Positions 18,974-27,933 of a stretch of 64,000 nucleotides of DNA are shown here, one piece after another (position 1 is the first letter of the stretch; each line of letters starts with the position of its first letter). The stretch is from contig CAVTTR010000012.1 of assembly GCA_963737745.1 (NCBI GenBank), forward strand, positions 434,001 through 498,000. The letters run 5' to 3'. The stretch is from Bog-473 sp963737745. Lineage in GTDB: Bacteria > Actinomycetota > Acidimicrobiia > Acidimicrobiales > RAAP-2. Below the pieces are notes generated by a model. It was not told where the DNA came from. It did not search any database and was given only the letters and a program-made list of their open reading frames with translations. A program made the translations under genes and the position numbers.

Positions 18974-19177
18974 TCAGTCGGGCTCCTCTGTCTCCAGCTC
19001 GCGTCGAAAGACGAAGAGCCGTGTCGTCGGTTCCGTTTGGGAAGGATGCGACTCGACGAATTCCCAACCTTCGGCGTCCCGGTCGTTGAGCAGCCGCTGG
19101 ATGGTCCACTCGATGTCATGGTCACCGTGGACATCCCGGATGCCGATTGACTCAACCTCGTACCTGAACCGAGCCAC
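18974..19177 (-). CDS. Small DUF4177-like protein
   Basis: 67 residues, MARFRYEVESIGIRDVHGD to ELETEEPD. The pattern of a beta strand with YEVE, an amphipathic helix (IQRLLNDRDAEGWEFVES) and a final RLFVFRRE strand resembles DUF4177 proteins, which are small and uncharacterised. The start follows a GGGAG site. A perfect 10-bp hairpin (19222-19250) lies just upstream in its leader. No operon partner. Confidence 0.6.
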   Translation of the reverse strand: MARFRYEVESIGIRDVHGDHDIEWTIQRLLNDRDAEGWEFVESHPSQTEPTTRLFVFRRELETEEPD

Positions 19178-19221
19178 AGACTAAGTCTCCCGCTTTTGTA
19201 GGAGTGCCGCAAGCAGATCCT

Positions 19222-19250
19222 CTCAGCTTTGAGATCACCGCAAAGCTGAG
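19222..19250. terminator. Perfect 10-bp inverted repeat (hairpin)
   Basis: CTCAGCTTTG and CAAAGCTGAG pair perfectly around a 9-base loop. The site is in the 279-bp gap between scpB (ends 19457) and the DUF4177-like gene (starts 19177), both on the minus strand. It may terminate the scpAB message or act in the leader of the small gene. No U tract follows, so the terminator role is uncertain. Confidence 0.45.
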
Positions 19251-19456
19251 TGATCCATATCTGCCGCGATTCCTGCAACCGTGTCCACATGGACCCAGAA
19301 GCCCTGTGACTTCGAGCGCGGACTACCGATGCTGTAGCGCATCTCGATAGGCAGGTCGCAAGTGTGGCAACTATTGCCCTCGGGCATGTGTACCTTCCGG
19401 TCGTATGTGGTCGTCGGTCGTCGTACGCGGCCCTCGGGAGGCTCGCACGAGCATCT

Positions 19457-20053
19457 TTAGACGTCGTCGGTGTTGCCTTCGCCTACCCCGAGTGCAGCCT
19501 GCAATTCGGATTCCAGTTCGCCGGCGACCTCAGGCCCGGGCAAGAAATCCTCAACCGGTGGCAACTGGGACAACGAGTCGAGCCCCAGGCGCTCCAAGAA
19601 GAGATCCGTGGTGCCGTAGAGGGCCGGTTGGCCGGGTCCGTCGGCTCGCCCGACCACGTCTATGTAGCCCCTTTGCTCGAGGAGACGGGTTACTCCGTCG
19701 ACGTTGACGCCGCGCAGGGAAGATATCTGGCCACGAGACACCGGCTGGCGGTACGCCACGATGGCCAGGGTCTCCAGAGCCGCCGTCGAGAGGCGGTGCG
19801 AGACGTCGCGGTTGGCGAAACGCTCCACGTATGGAGCGACGTCAGGATGGGTCTGCAGGCGGACCCCGCCGGCAATGCGGGCCAGCATGAAACCACGGCC
19901 CTGGGCCAGATAGCCCTCGGCCAATCGATGGAGGCCCGCTTCGACCCGTTCGACTGGCTCCTCCAGCAGCTCGGCCAACAGGCTCGGTAACACAGGTTCC
20001 ACCGCCACGAACAGAACGGCCTCAATGGCTCGACCAAGCTCGTCATTCTCCAT
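19457..20053 (-). CDS. scpB: Segregation and condensation protein B
   Basis: 198 residues from ATG 20053 (MENDELGRAIEAVLFVAVEP). ScpB consists of two winged helices and binds ScpA-Smc in the condensin complex. The conserved TAALETLAIVAYRQPVSRGQI and RGVNVDGVTRLLEQRGYI motifs are present, as is the GTTDLFLERLGL tail. It follows scpA by 10 bp. The acidic C-terminal extension is usual for the family. Confidence 0.92.
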   Translation of the reverse strand: MENDELGRAIEAVLFVAVEPVLPSLLAELLEEPVERVEAGLHRLAEGYLAQGRGFMLARIAGGVRLQTHPDVAPYVERFANRDVSHRLSTAALETLAIVAYRQPVSRGQISSLRGVNVDGVTRLLEQRGYIDVVGRADGPGQPALYGTTDLFLERLGLDSLSQLPPVEDFLPGPEVAGELESELQAALGVGEGNTDDV

Positions 20054-20063
20054 GGTGCTTCCC

Positions 20064-20876
20064 TCAACCCTCGTAATCGTCGATGGCCAAGCCGGACATT
20101 TCGCCCAGACCCCGGCCACTGGAGACACCGGCCAGGAGTGCCTCTGGCTCCAGCCAGTCAATGTGCAGATCTCCGAACGTGCGGCCCTGACCGAGTGTGA
20201 CCCGGCCCATCTTGCACAGCTCGAGCAGGGCCAGGAAACGCACGATCACCTCCATGCGGGTGGTGCAGCCTTCGACCAGGGTCCGGAAGGACGTCGCCCT
20301 TTCTTGCCGGGGCAGGGCAATGAGGGAGGACACGGCCTCGGCCACAGACACGGTGTCCACGGTCACGTGGGACAGATCCACTCGGGGCACGGGACGCTCG
20401 ACCGCGCCCCGAAGATACGCCTGGGCCAGCATCTCGGGCGTGACCCCCGCCAAAAGGTCAGGCGCATGAACAGCGAAGTCGGCGGGCAGTCCGGCCTCCC
20501 TGGGTATGGAGCGGGCGGCCTGCTCGGTGAGAGCGACGAAGACGTCCGCCGCGGCGGCGTAGGCCCGGCACTCCAGCAAGCGAGCCAGCAGGAGGTCCCG
20601 TTCTTCCCATCCGATCAACTCATCGTCATCGTCAGAGCTCTCCCGGCCGGGCAGCAGCTTCTGTGATTTGAGCTCGATCAGAATGGCGGCCACCAGAAGA
20701 AACTCCGAGAGCTGGTTGAAATCGATCTGGTCTCGCTGCTCGGTCAAGACGCGCACGAACCCATCGACGATGGGGAGCAACGGTATGTCCAGCACATCGA
20801 CTTCGTGCGACGAGACCAGGTGCAGCAACAGGTCGATCGGACCCTCGAAAGTGGGCGTGGCTACGGCGTACGTCAC
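20064..20876 (-). CDS. scpA: Segregation and condensation protein A
   Basis: About 270 residues. The kleisin N-terminus FEGPIDLLLHLVSSHEVDVLDIPLLPIVDGF, given here only as its first and last parts, starts right after the chosen GTG at 20876 (VTYAVATPTFEGPID); a longer start at 20942 is open but not conserved. NQLSEFLLVAAILIELKSQ and the C-terminal winged helix (MEVIVRFLALLELCKMGRV) are typical. It bridges Smc heads together with ScpB in chromosome condensation. Confidence 0.9.
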   Translation of the reverse strand: MTYAVATPTFEGPIDLLLHLVSSHEVDVLDIPLLPIVDGFVRVLTEQRDQIDFNQLSEFLLVAAILIELKSQKLLPGRESSDDDDELIGWEERDLLLARLLECRAYAAAADVFVALTEQAARSIPREAGLPADFAVHAPDLLAGVTPEMLAQAYLRGAVERPVPRVDLSHVTVDTVSVAEAVSSLIALPRQERATSFRTLVEGCTTRMEVIVRFLALLELCKMGRVTLGQGRTFGDLHIDWLEPEALLAGVSSGRGLGEMSGLAIDDYEG

Positions 20877-21013
20877 ACTCCGACGATACCGAACACCCTC
20901 ACCCAATCCGCGCACCCCACCGAAGACGTCCTGCAGTCCCACTGCAGCCCCAGGAAGGCCCAGCCCAGGCCCTCGTCAGGCTTCCCGAGCAACCCGGCGT
21001 ACCATGGCCACCC

Positions 21014-22003
21014 ATGAAACGGGTCCTCTCCGGCATTGCGCCTTCGGGCGACTTCACCCTCGGAAACTATCTAGGGGCCCTCAAGCACTGGGTGACATTC
21101 CAAGACGCCAATGACGCCTTCTACTGCGTCGTCGACCTGCATGCTCTCACCACCGACATCGACCCGCAGGTGCTGCGTCGCAACTCCCTCGATGCCGCCA
21201 TCAACATGCTGGCCGTCGGACTCGACCCCAAACGATCCACGATCTTCGTGCAGAGCCACGTGCCCGAACACACCCGCCTGACCTGGCTTCTCGAGTGCAC
21301 TGCCACCTTCGGCGAGTTGCGACGGATGACACAGTTCAAGGAGAAGAGTGAGGGTCAGGAGACGGTGCGGGCCGCCCTCTTCACATATCCGGTCCTCATG
21401 GCGGCCGACATCCTGCTCTACGCCGCGGAAGCAGTCCCGGTGGGAGACGACCAGAGGCAGCATCTTGAGCTCGCCCGTGAGCTGGCCGTCCGTTTCAACA
21501 ATCGCTATGGCGAGACGTTCACCGTTCCCGAAGCCGCCATTCCGGGTGCGGCGGCGCGCGTGATGGACCTCCAGCATCCCGAGCGCAAGATGTCGAAGTC
21601 GGTCGAATCTCCGCTCGGCACCATCGGCCTGCTCGACTCCGAAGAGGAGATCACTCGCAAGGTGCGCAAGGCCGTCACCGACACCGACGGGGAGGTCCGT
21701 TACGACCGCGCCGCCAAGCCCGGCTTGGCCAACCTGCTCGACCTCCTGGCGGCGGCCACGGGTTCGACGCCGGTGGAAGTGGCAAAGGGCTACACGCGCT
21801 ACGGCGATCTCAAGAACGACGTCGCCGCAGCCTTGAACGAGCTTCTCCGTCCCGTGCGCGAGCGTCGACTCGAGCTAGAGAATGATCAGTCCTACGTCGG
21901 ATCCGTGCTCGCCGATGGAGCAGAGCAGGCTCATGTGGTGGCCTCAGCTACCTACGCCAAGGCGGCCGACGCCATTGGGCTGCTGCCTCCGTTTTCCGGC
22001 TGA
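21014..22003 (+). CDS. trpS: Tryptophanyl-tRNA synthetase
   Basis: 329 residues, the usual length for bacterial TrpRS. Class I signatures: PSGDFTLGNYLGAL (HIGH-equivalent) at the start and ERKMSKS in the second half; VGDDQRQHLELARELA is the TrpRS GxDQxxH motif. It charges tRNA-Trp. Divergent from scpA with a 137-bp gap that should hold both promoters. No T-box or other leader structure was evident. Confidence 0.95.
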   Translation: MKRVLSGIAPSGDFTLGNYLGALKHWVTFQDANDAFYCVVDLHALTTDIDPQVLRRNSLDAAINMLAVGLDPKRSTIFVQSHVPEHTRLTWLLECTATFGELRRMTQFKEKSEGQETVRAALFTYPVLMAADILLYAAEAVPVGDDQRQHLELARELAVRFNNRYGETFTVPEAAIPGAAARVMDLQHPERKMSKSVESPLGTIGLLDSEEEITRKVRKAVTDTDGEVRYDRAAKPGLANLLDLLAAATGSTPVEVAKGYTRYGDLKNDVAAALNELLRPVRERRLELENDQSYVGSVLADGAEQAHVVASATYAKAADAIGLLPPFSG

Positions 22004-22015
22004 CTCAGCGGTCGA

Positions 22016-22423
22016 TTACCGGCCAAAAAAGCGATCGGCTGGAGAAGCTTCTTCGGGAACAATCAGTATGTTCTTGATGTCGTCGGCTTCATCGAACCTC
22101 AGGATGAAAATCTGGCGCCCGGTGAACATCCTGCGCTCCGCTCGCATGGCGACACTTGCAACCGCCGCAACATGCTCCGAGCCCACGAGCCAGTCTTCCC
22201 ACTTGATTGCATCAAAGGTTCCGGCCGTTCTGGCAAAGAACTCGCCAAGATGTCGCTTCACCTCGTCCAGTCCTTCAAATGAACCAGCGAGGACGTGGTC
22301 ACCGTGAACCCTGTAGATAACGTCCTTTGAAAGACTGCAACCATCGGGAATCGCGTCACTATGCCCGATTTGAGTCAGGAACGTTTGGGCCAACTTCAGC
22401 CGATCGGGGTGTGGTCCAGCCAT
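22016..22423 (-). CDS. SnoaL-like (NTF2 fold) protein
   Basis: 135 residues from ATG 22423, which has a GGGAGG site five bases upstream. It shows a SnoaL-type pattern: helical start, VIYRVHGDHVLAGSFEGLDEVKRHLGEF, KWEDWLVGSEHVAAVASV and a FILRFDEADDIKNI strand. Such proteins are small enzymes or ligand-binding proteins; the reaction is not predictable. Convergent with trpS; a 19-bp triple repeat lies upstream. Confidence 0.7.
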   Translation of the reverse strand: MAGPHPDRLKLAQTFLTQIGHSDAIPDGCSLSKDVIYRVHGDHVLAGSFEGLDEVKRHLGEFFARTAGTFDAIKWEDWLVGSEHVAAVASVAMRAERRMFTGRQIFILRFDEADDIKNILIVPEEASPADRFFGR

Positions 22424-22487
22424 AACGCCTCCCATGGACTTCTCAAAACTCCTTGAAACTTCTCGCGCTGTGAGTGTTGCCAGCGTG

Positions 22488-22544
22488 CCACGACAGCGTA
22501 ACGAAGCCACAACAGCGTAACGAAGCCACGACAGCGTAACGAAA
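22488..22544. repeat. Three tandem 19-bp repeats
   Basis: Three adjacent copies of CCACGACAGCGTAACGAAG (22488-22506, 22507-22525, 22526-22544), differing at one to two positions. They sit between the SnoaL-like gene and the HNH endonuclease gene, in the shared upstream region. They could be protein-binding iterons or simple slippage products. Confidence 0.75.
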
Positions 22545-22699
22545 CTACGAGGGCTCTTCCGAAGATGGCGAAGCAGCACCATGGATCTGTCGACGCCAGC
22601 CAACGGTCGCTCCTTTTGTCGAATTGTCCGTTGTTTATTTCTTTTTTTGTGGGCCTTTGACCCCTTTAAATGTCACACCCTCGTGCTGTAGTTGGCTCT

Positions 22700-23960
22700 A
22701 TGGATGTCGTAGCCAACCTGATCGAGGCCCTCGAGTTGTTCGCCCGGGCCGATCCGTTCTCGTGTGCTGATGCGCAGTCGGTCGTTGCCCTTGAACGGGG
22801 ACGGGCGAGCTATGACTCTTCGCTCAGCGCCGTGGTGGCTAGTTTCGCCGAGGGCGGCGAATGGGCGAGCGAAGGGGCCCACACCGCGGCGGCCTGGCTC
22901 TCGACCATGTGCCACCTCCCAATGCCCGAGGCCCGGGCCCAGGTGCGCCGGGGGGTGGCCTTGGCCACCATGCCCTCGGTGGCGGCGGCCTTCTCCGAGG
23001 GTGCCATCGGCACGGCTCAAGTCGACTGCTTGGTCAAGGCGCAGGGTGGTGTCATCAAGGCGTCGCAGCGCAGTGAGGGTGTCGAGGGGGCCAGCATGGT
23101 CGACCCGCAGATCTTCGCCCGTTGCGAGGCCGATCTGGTCCGCTCAGCCAAAGAGCTCAAGTTTGGGGCCTTTCAGTGACGTCGTGTCCTATTTCAGCCA
23201 GATGGCTGATCCAGTCGGGGCCGACGAGTCCGACATGGCCAAGGCCACCCGGCGTGACGTCTATTTGTCCGAGAGCATCCATGGCATGCACCTCGGAGGC
23301 ATGACTCTTGACCCCTTCGGAGGAGCCATCGTCTCTGGCGAACTCAGTCGGCTCGAAGCCCAGCTCTTCGACGCCGACTGGGCTGCGGCCAAAGAGTCCC
23401 TCGGGCGTGAGCCCCGGATCGGCGAGCTGGCCCGTACCAGCGCCCAACGAAGGGCCGACGCCCTGGTCGAGATGGCGGTGCGCTCCAAGGCGGCCAAAGA
23501 GACCGACCGGCGCCCCGAGCCCCTCTTCACGATCCTGGTGGGCTACGAAGCGCTCTACGGGCGCATCTGTCGGATCGAAGGAGGGCCCATCGTCTCGCCA
23601 GGTTCCCTTTTGCCCTGGTTGGGGCGGGCCAACTTCGAGCGCATCGTCTTTTCCCCCGGCACGCGCATCGAGTGCTCGCCTGTGACCCGGTTCTTTGCCG
23701 GAGCGACCAGAAGAGCCATCGAGGTCCGTGACCAGGCCTGTACGCATGACTTTTGTGAAGAACAAGGCCAAAGATGCCAGATCGACCACATCGTGCCTTT
23801 CACCCAAGGGGGCGCGACGACCCAGGAAAACGGACGGGTGCTCTGCGGCTTTCACAACCGCCTGCGTAACCAGGGCGCACGCGGTGAAGGGGGCGATGGA
23901 GCGGAGGGCGACGGCGAGTACCAACCCGACGACGACCTCTATGACGAAGGCGGGCCGTAA
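22700..23960 (+). pseudogene. DUF222 / HNH endonuclease protein (one frameshift)
   Basis: A family of about 420 residues with an N-terminal DUF222 helical region (SMDVVANLIEALELFARAD, AQVRRGVALATMPSVAAAFS) and a C-terminal HNH nuclease: CQIDHIVPFTQGGATTQENG and LCGFHNRLR. The first frame stops just after KFGAFQ at 23177; dropping one T of the TTT at 23171-23173 joins KFGAF to SDVVSYFSQMADP. Such genes are multi-copy in actinobacterial genomes and often mobile. The 5' flank (22610-22665) is unusually AT-rich. A true pseudogene is possible here, unlike in glmS. Confidence 0.75.
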
Positions 23961-24026
23961 CAAGAAGGCGGGGCGGCCCGATTTTCGTCCTACGCGTGAA
24001 ATCACATTTGGACTGTTCCTTCACCC

Positions 24027-24099
24027 AATAGGTCGTCCCACCCAGTAGGTCGTCCCACCCAATAGGTCGTCCCACCCAGTAGGTCGTCCCACCCAATAG
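24027..24099. repeat. 17-bp tandem repeat array, about 4.3 copies
   Basis: Units of AATAGGTCGTCCCACCC and AGTAGGTCGTCCCACCC alternate at 24027, 24044, 24061 and 24078, with a partial fifth. The A/G alternation makes a 34-bp higher-order unit. There are no spacers, so it is not CRISPR. It follows the HNH gene. Confidence 0.85.
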
Positions 24100-24303
24100 G
24101 GATGGAAGAACGCCGATACGCGGACAAGCCTCATCACGAATGCGGCGTCAAGTCTGGATGCGTCGAAACGAACATTGCCGTCACCGACCTGCCCCGCCTG
24201 CCTTCTCCAACTTCGCCGACTGGGAGCAGTCAAGGCCGCAGGCCGACCCCCGAAGCGAAGCGCAGCGGGGTTGACGGCGAGCAGCCGGCTCTCACAATGG
24301 GCA

Positions 24304-24324
24304 AGGAACCCCCTAGGGGTTCCT
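24304..24324. terminator. Palindromic hairpin, 9-bp stem
   Basis: AGGAACCCC, a CTA loop and GGGGTTCCT form a perfect short hairpin. No T run follows, so this may be a factor-assisted terminator for the HNH gene or a binding site upstream of the phosphatase operon. Confidence 0.4.
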
Positions 24325-24548
24325 ACTCGCGCCTTTGAGTTGCTTTCGAGTAGGCGTTGACCGCCGCCGCCTGGTGCACCATGCACCGCGACTGGTAGCC
24401 AGCACCGTCGGGTCGTGGCGCTGCACTGGCCGTTTGGATTAAACATTCCGCCCATGACGGACTCCTCGCCCGCAGACGTCATTTCGGATGACGCCCGCAC
24501 TCAGCCGTCGACTGACGGGATGGAGGTTCCGCCGTCGCCCCAAGGCCA

Positions 24549-26117
24549 GTGCCTTCAAAGCCGGTATCCCATCGACTGCCACTCGCCGTACTCCTCTTCG
24601 GTGCGGCCGTGACCGTGCTGTTGACCTGGGCCGCCGCTAGTGCAAACAGCAACAGCGACCACCGGCTGCTCAACCTTCAGGTTCGACAAGCCGCGGCGGC
24701 GCTCAGCGCAGCGCTCCCCAGTCTGCAGACCCCTCTCACGGCCGCCTTTGATGTCGCCGCGGCCACCCAGGGGACGGCCGCATTCCAGCAGCTCATTGCG
24801 CCCGACGTTGGCCCCAAGGCACAATTCCTGTCCGCCTCGCTGTGGCAGATCTCTCCCGGGGCGCCCAAGCCACTCATTGTGGTCGGTGTCCAACCGGTCC
24901 TCGCCACCAGTGGGCAGGCCAGCGACTTCTTCAGTCATGTGCAGCCCGGGCAGCCCCTGAGCATCACGCCCATCATCGGAGGATCGACACCCAGGCTCGG
25001 TTTCGCGGAGATACCGCCAGGCCACGGAGACACAGTGCTCGTCTACGCGGAGATTGCCCTGCCGGCAAACAAGCAAGCGACCATACCGAAGTCCTCCGCC
25101 TTCTCCGATCTCCATTTCGCGCTGTACCTGGGTCACAAGGTGACGGCGACCACATTGCTCGAGAGAGCCGGACCGCTGCGGGGCTATCGGGTCACGACCA
25201 GAGTTCCCTTCGGAGATACGGTGCTGACATTCGTGGGCACGACCACGGTGCCGCTGGCCGGAGCGGCATCGGCTGACTTACCCCTGATCGCCGCCATCTT
25301 CGGCGCCCTCCTCACGTTGGGCGCGGCAGTCACCACGGAGTATCTGGTGCGGCGCCGCCGCCTGGCCGAAGCGTTGGCCGCGGAGAACGCAAGCCTCTAC
25401 GTGGAGCAACGCACGATCTCCGAGACGCTCCAACATTCACTCCTGCCCGAAGCGATCCCCGTGCTCCCGGGCATCGAAATCGGGGTGCGGTATCTCGCTG
25501 GAGTCGGCGGCATCGATGTCGGAGGCGACTGGTACGACGTCATCCCGACCAACGACGGCCACGCCATTTTCGTCGTCGGCGACGTCTCCGGTCGAGGATT
25601 GAATGCGGCCACGACGATGGGCTACCTCCGCCATGCCATACGGGCCTACGCGGCCCAGGGCGGGGGCCCGGCCGACGTGCTCGACAAGCTCGGGAATCTG
25701 GTCGGCCAGGCCAGCGACGGCCACTTCGCCACCGTGGTCTGCGGCCGTATCGACGTGGAGCACCATCTCCTCACCGTGGCCAGTGCCGGCCACTTTTCAC
25801 CCTTGGTGAAGGATCAGGCCGGCACTCGCTTCGTCGACCTCGAGATCGGCCTCCCGATCGGCGTCCTCCCTCGCACTCCTGCCACTGAGAGGACCGTCAC
25901 GCTCTCCCCTGGCGCCACCGTGATGGCCTTCACCGACGGGTTGGTCGAGCGTCGTGGTGAACACCTCGACGTGGGATTGAACCGCCTCCGTGATGCCGTC
26001 GCAGCCACCCCTCTGGATGAAAACGTCGACCAGCTTCTGGGTACACTTCTGGCCGATCTCGCGCCCGAAGGGTCCGACGACGACATAGCTATCCTGGGGG
26101 TGCGATGGCTGAACTGA
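24549..26117 (+). CDS. Membrane-anchored SpoIIE/RsbU-type serine phosphatase
   Basis: 522 residues. A transmembrane helix near residues 10-30 (PLAVLLFGAAVTVLLTWAAA), an extracytoplasmic sensor of about 200 residues, a second membrane helix near 245-265 (DLPLIAAIFGALLTLGAA), a short coiled linker, then the PP2C-type domain: TLQHSLLPEAIPVLPGI, VGGDWYDVIP, VVGDVSGRGLNAA, FTDGLVERR and SDDDIAILGV, with the metal-binding aspartates. It should dephosphorylate the STAS protein encoded next. The GTG start 24549 is weakly supported; an ATG frame from 24454 would join if one base were missing near 24548. Confidence 0.87.
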   Translation: MPSKPVSHRLPLAVLLFGAAVTVLLTWAAASANSNSDHRLLNLQVRQAAAALSAALPSLQTPLTAAFDVAAATQGTAAFQQLIAPDVGPKAQFLSASLWQISPGAPKPLIVVGVQPVLATSGQASDFFSHVQPGQPLSITPIIGGSTPRLGFAEIPPGHGDTVLVYAEIALPANKQATIPKSSAFSDLHFALYLGHKVTATTLLERAGPLRGYRVTTRVPFGDTVLTFVGTTTVPLAGAASADLPLIAAIFGALLTLGAAVTTEYLVRRRRLAEALAAENASLYVEQRTISETLQHSLLPEAIPVLPGIEIGVRYLAGVGGIDVGGDWYDVIPTNDGHAIFVVGDVSGRGLNAATTMGYLRHAIRAYAAQGGGPADVLDKLGNLVGQASDGHFATVVCGRIDVEHHLLTVASAGHFSPLVKDQAGTRFVDLEIGLPIGVLPRTPATERTVTLSPGATVMAFTDGLVERRGEHLDVGLNRLRDAVAATPLDENVDQLLGTLLADLAPEGSDDDIAILGVRWLN

Positions 26118-26437
26118 ACGACGGATCCCACGCCCACATCGAGTTGGCCGAGACCGATCCCGGTTGCTTCACCGCGACCATATCGGGCGAGCTCGACCTT
26201 CAAAGTGTCGACCGACTCAATGGTGCCGTCGACGAGCTCTTGGCCCGACCTCTCACTCGCATCGATTTCGACCTCTCAGATGTCGACTTCATGGATAGCT
26301 CCGGCTTGGCCCTGCTCTTGCGACTGACGAACCAATTCGGTCCGGCCCGCGTCTTGGGGGCCAAGCCGATCATTCGACGGGTGATCGAGGTATCGGGTCT
26401 GAGCGGAGTGCTGCGGCTCGACGGGGGGACATCGTGA
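26105..26437 (+). CDS. STAS anti-sigma-factor antagonist (RsbV-like)
   Basis: 110 residues. TATISGELDLQSVDRLNGAV is the STAS core and DVDFMDSSGLALLLRL holds the phosphorylatable serine (second S of DSSG by family analogy). It overlaps the phosphatase gene by 13 bp and the kinase gene by 4 bp, so all three are one translation-coupled unit. Dephosphorylated STAS proteins bind the anti-sigma kinase and free the sigma factor. Confidence 0.88.
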   Translation: MAELNDGSHAHIELAETDPGCFTATISGELDLQSVDRLNGAVDELLARPLTRIDFDLSDVDFMDSSGLALLLRLTNQFGPARVLGAKPIIRRVIEVSGLSGVLRLDGGTS

Positions 26438-26988
26438 AGAAGAAGCAGAAATTCCCCGAGTCCTCCTCGTCGGTTCCACTGGCGCGCCAGTTCGTCGCCG
26501 AATCTCTCACCGGCGTGGCTCCGGAGTTGTCCGAAACCGCGGCACTACTGGTCTCGGAGCTCGCCACTAACGCCGTCCTCCATGCCGCAAGCGAATTCGA
26601 GGTCGTCGTCGTCTATCCGTCGCCGTCGGGACGGGTACGTATTGAAGTCAGCGATCATGAGAAGAGCCTGCCTTCCCCGTCACGACCGCCGCCTCACGTT
26701 CCCCATGGTCGTGGTCTCCTCCTCGTCTCCACGCTGGCCGACGAGTGGGGCGTGCAGGAACCCCGTCGTCGAGCGGGCAAGGCGGTGTGGTTCGAGTTGA
26801 CCCCGACCACCGCTCCGGTTGGGGCGGTCGCGGATGGCGCGGACGGCTCGGACAAGGCATCAAGCGGGCGGCGCCAGCGCAGGACCCGACGCTTCCCGAG
26901 GGGCTTCCCGTCGTTCTTCGTCTTCGATTTGAAGCTCGTGACTGGTCGGGTCACCCTCGCTTCTGTAGTGCCACCCTCATCATTCTGA
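26434..26988 (+). CDS. HATPase anti-sigma kinase (RsbW-like)
   Basis: 184 residues from GTG 26434. The GHKL ATP site is visible: N box VSELATNAVLHAA with E and N intact, EVSDHEKSLP as the G1 region and HGRGLLLVSTLAD as the G2 region. It should phosphorylate the STAS partner encoded just upstream. The C-terminal 50 residues are basic and low in complexity (RRQRRTRRFPRGF) and may be a weakly constrained tail. The cognate sigma is not encoded here; it could be the one at 58208 or elsewhere. Confidence 0.85.
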   Translation: MKKKQKFPESSSSVPLARQFVAESLTGVAPELSETAALLVSELATNAVLHAASEFEVVVVYPSPSGRVRIEVSDHEKSLPSPSRPPPHVPHGRGLLLVSTLADEWGVQEPRRRAGKAVWFELTPTTAPVGAVADGADGSDKASSGRRQRRTRRFPRGFPSFFVFDLKLVTGRVTLASVVPPSSF

Positions 26989-27042
26989 CTCTGCTGCTCC
27001 AGACTCTGCTGTTCTGCTGCTGCTTCAGACTGCGACTGCACT

Positions 27043-27825
27043 TCAGGCGAACCGCACGTTGGCCCCCACCACTCCCAACCACCAGTTGTACAGATGGTCG
27101 ATGGCCCACGTGAGCGGCCCACCATTTTGGCCGAATGAGAAGTTCAGGATCACGATCCCCACAATGATGAGCATCGTGTACGGCCGGATACGCAAGTAGG
27201 TAGGCCAATAGCGTGCCGGCAGAAGTCGCTCGAAGACCGCCGAACCGTCGAGTGGTGGCAGCGGGATGAGATTGAAGGCCGCCAACCCGATGTTGGCCAC
27301 GCTGAAGAACAGCGCCACACGTGACAGCACCGACGGATTGAGCGTTCCGTTAAAGGACGTACGAAAGACGCTTATGAACAAGAACGCACCGGCGGCGGCG
27401 AGCAACAGGTTCATCGGCGGCCCAGCCAAGGACACGAGCAGGCCCTGATTACGCGGGCTGCGCAGGCGTCTCGTATTGACGGGGACTGGCTTGGCCCACC
27501 CGAACACACCCACCGAGGCCAGTGCCATCAGAGCCGGCACAATGAGTGTGCCGACCGGATCGATGTGCTTGACCGGATTGAGCGTGAGGCGCCCGGCCCG
27601 AGCGGCGGTGTCGTCGCCACAAAGATGGGCCACCCAACCGTGCGAGACCTCGTGCAAGATGATCGACGGCACGACCACGGCGAAGAAGATGATCTCGTCG
27701 CTCGAAATGTTGTGATGGGCCACCAACGCCACGAAGACGACGACGGCGCCCACGATCCACAGCGTCCGCCTGGTCGACTGATCCATGGGGCGGCGGCCGG
27801 AAGATCGCCCCCCGGTATGGCTCAC
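27043..27825 (-). CDS. Site-2-protease-like M50 membrane metalloprotease
   Basis: 260 residues with five or so hydrophobic segments. The zinc-binding HExxH is IILHEVSHGWVAHL near residue 58, and the third ligand aspartate is in NLIPLPPLDGSAVF. A GWAKPVPVN segment is typical of the rhomboid-unrelated M50 group B in actinobacteria. It probably cleaves a membrane protein within the bilayer. The start may be GTG 27825 or ATG 27786. No obvious substrate gene is adjacent. Confidence 0.85.
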   Translation of the reverse strand: MSHTGGRSSGRRPMDQSTRRTLWIVGAVVVFVALVAHHNISSDEIIFFAVVVPSIILHEVSHGWVAHLCGDDTAARAGRLTLNPVKHIDPVGTLIVPALMALASVGVFGWAKPVPVNTRRLRSPRNQGLLVSLAGPPMNLLLAAAGAFLFISVFRTSFNGTLNPSVLSRVALFFSVANIGLAAFNLIPLPPLDGSAVFERLLPARYWPTYLRIRPYTMLIIVGIVILNFSFGQNGGPLTWAIDHLYNWWLGVVGANVRFA

Positions 27826-27840
27826 CTACTGACTACTGCT

Positions 27841-27920
27841 TACTGCGTCGCCGGTTACTGTGTCGCCCGCTTAGCGTTAACTGTGTCGCCAGCTTGAACG
27901 GTGTCGCCCGCTTGAACGGC
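27841..27920. repeat. Imperfect tandem repeats upstream of the M50 gene
   Basis: About four degenerate copies of an ACTGTGTCGCCxGCTTGAAC-like unit of 18-22 bp fill the gap between the M50 protease start and the DksA-like stop. They are probably slippage-derived. Confidence 0.6.
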
Positions 27921-27933
27921 GTGGCCTCGGCAG

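Larger units (their letters stand above)
23961..24548. other. 588-bp region without a clear gene
   Basis: Holds the 17-bp tandem array (24027-24099), a stable palindrome (24304-24324) and, from 24454, a short frame starting MTDSSPADVISDDARTQPS that may be the true N-terminus of the following phosphatase. I see no RNA gene in it. Confidence 0.6.

Noticed and set aside
24027..24099. CRISPR array
   Set aside because: The units are directly adjacent, with no spacers, and no cas genes are near.
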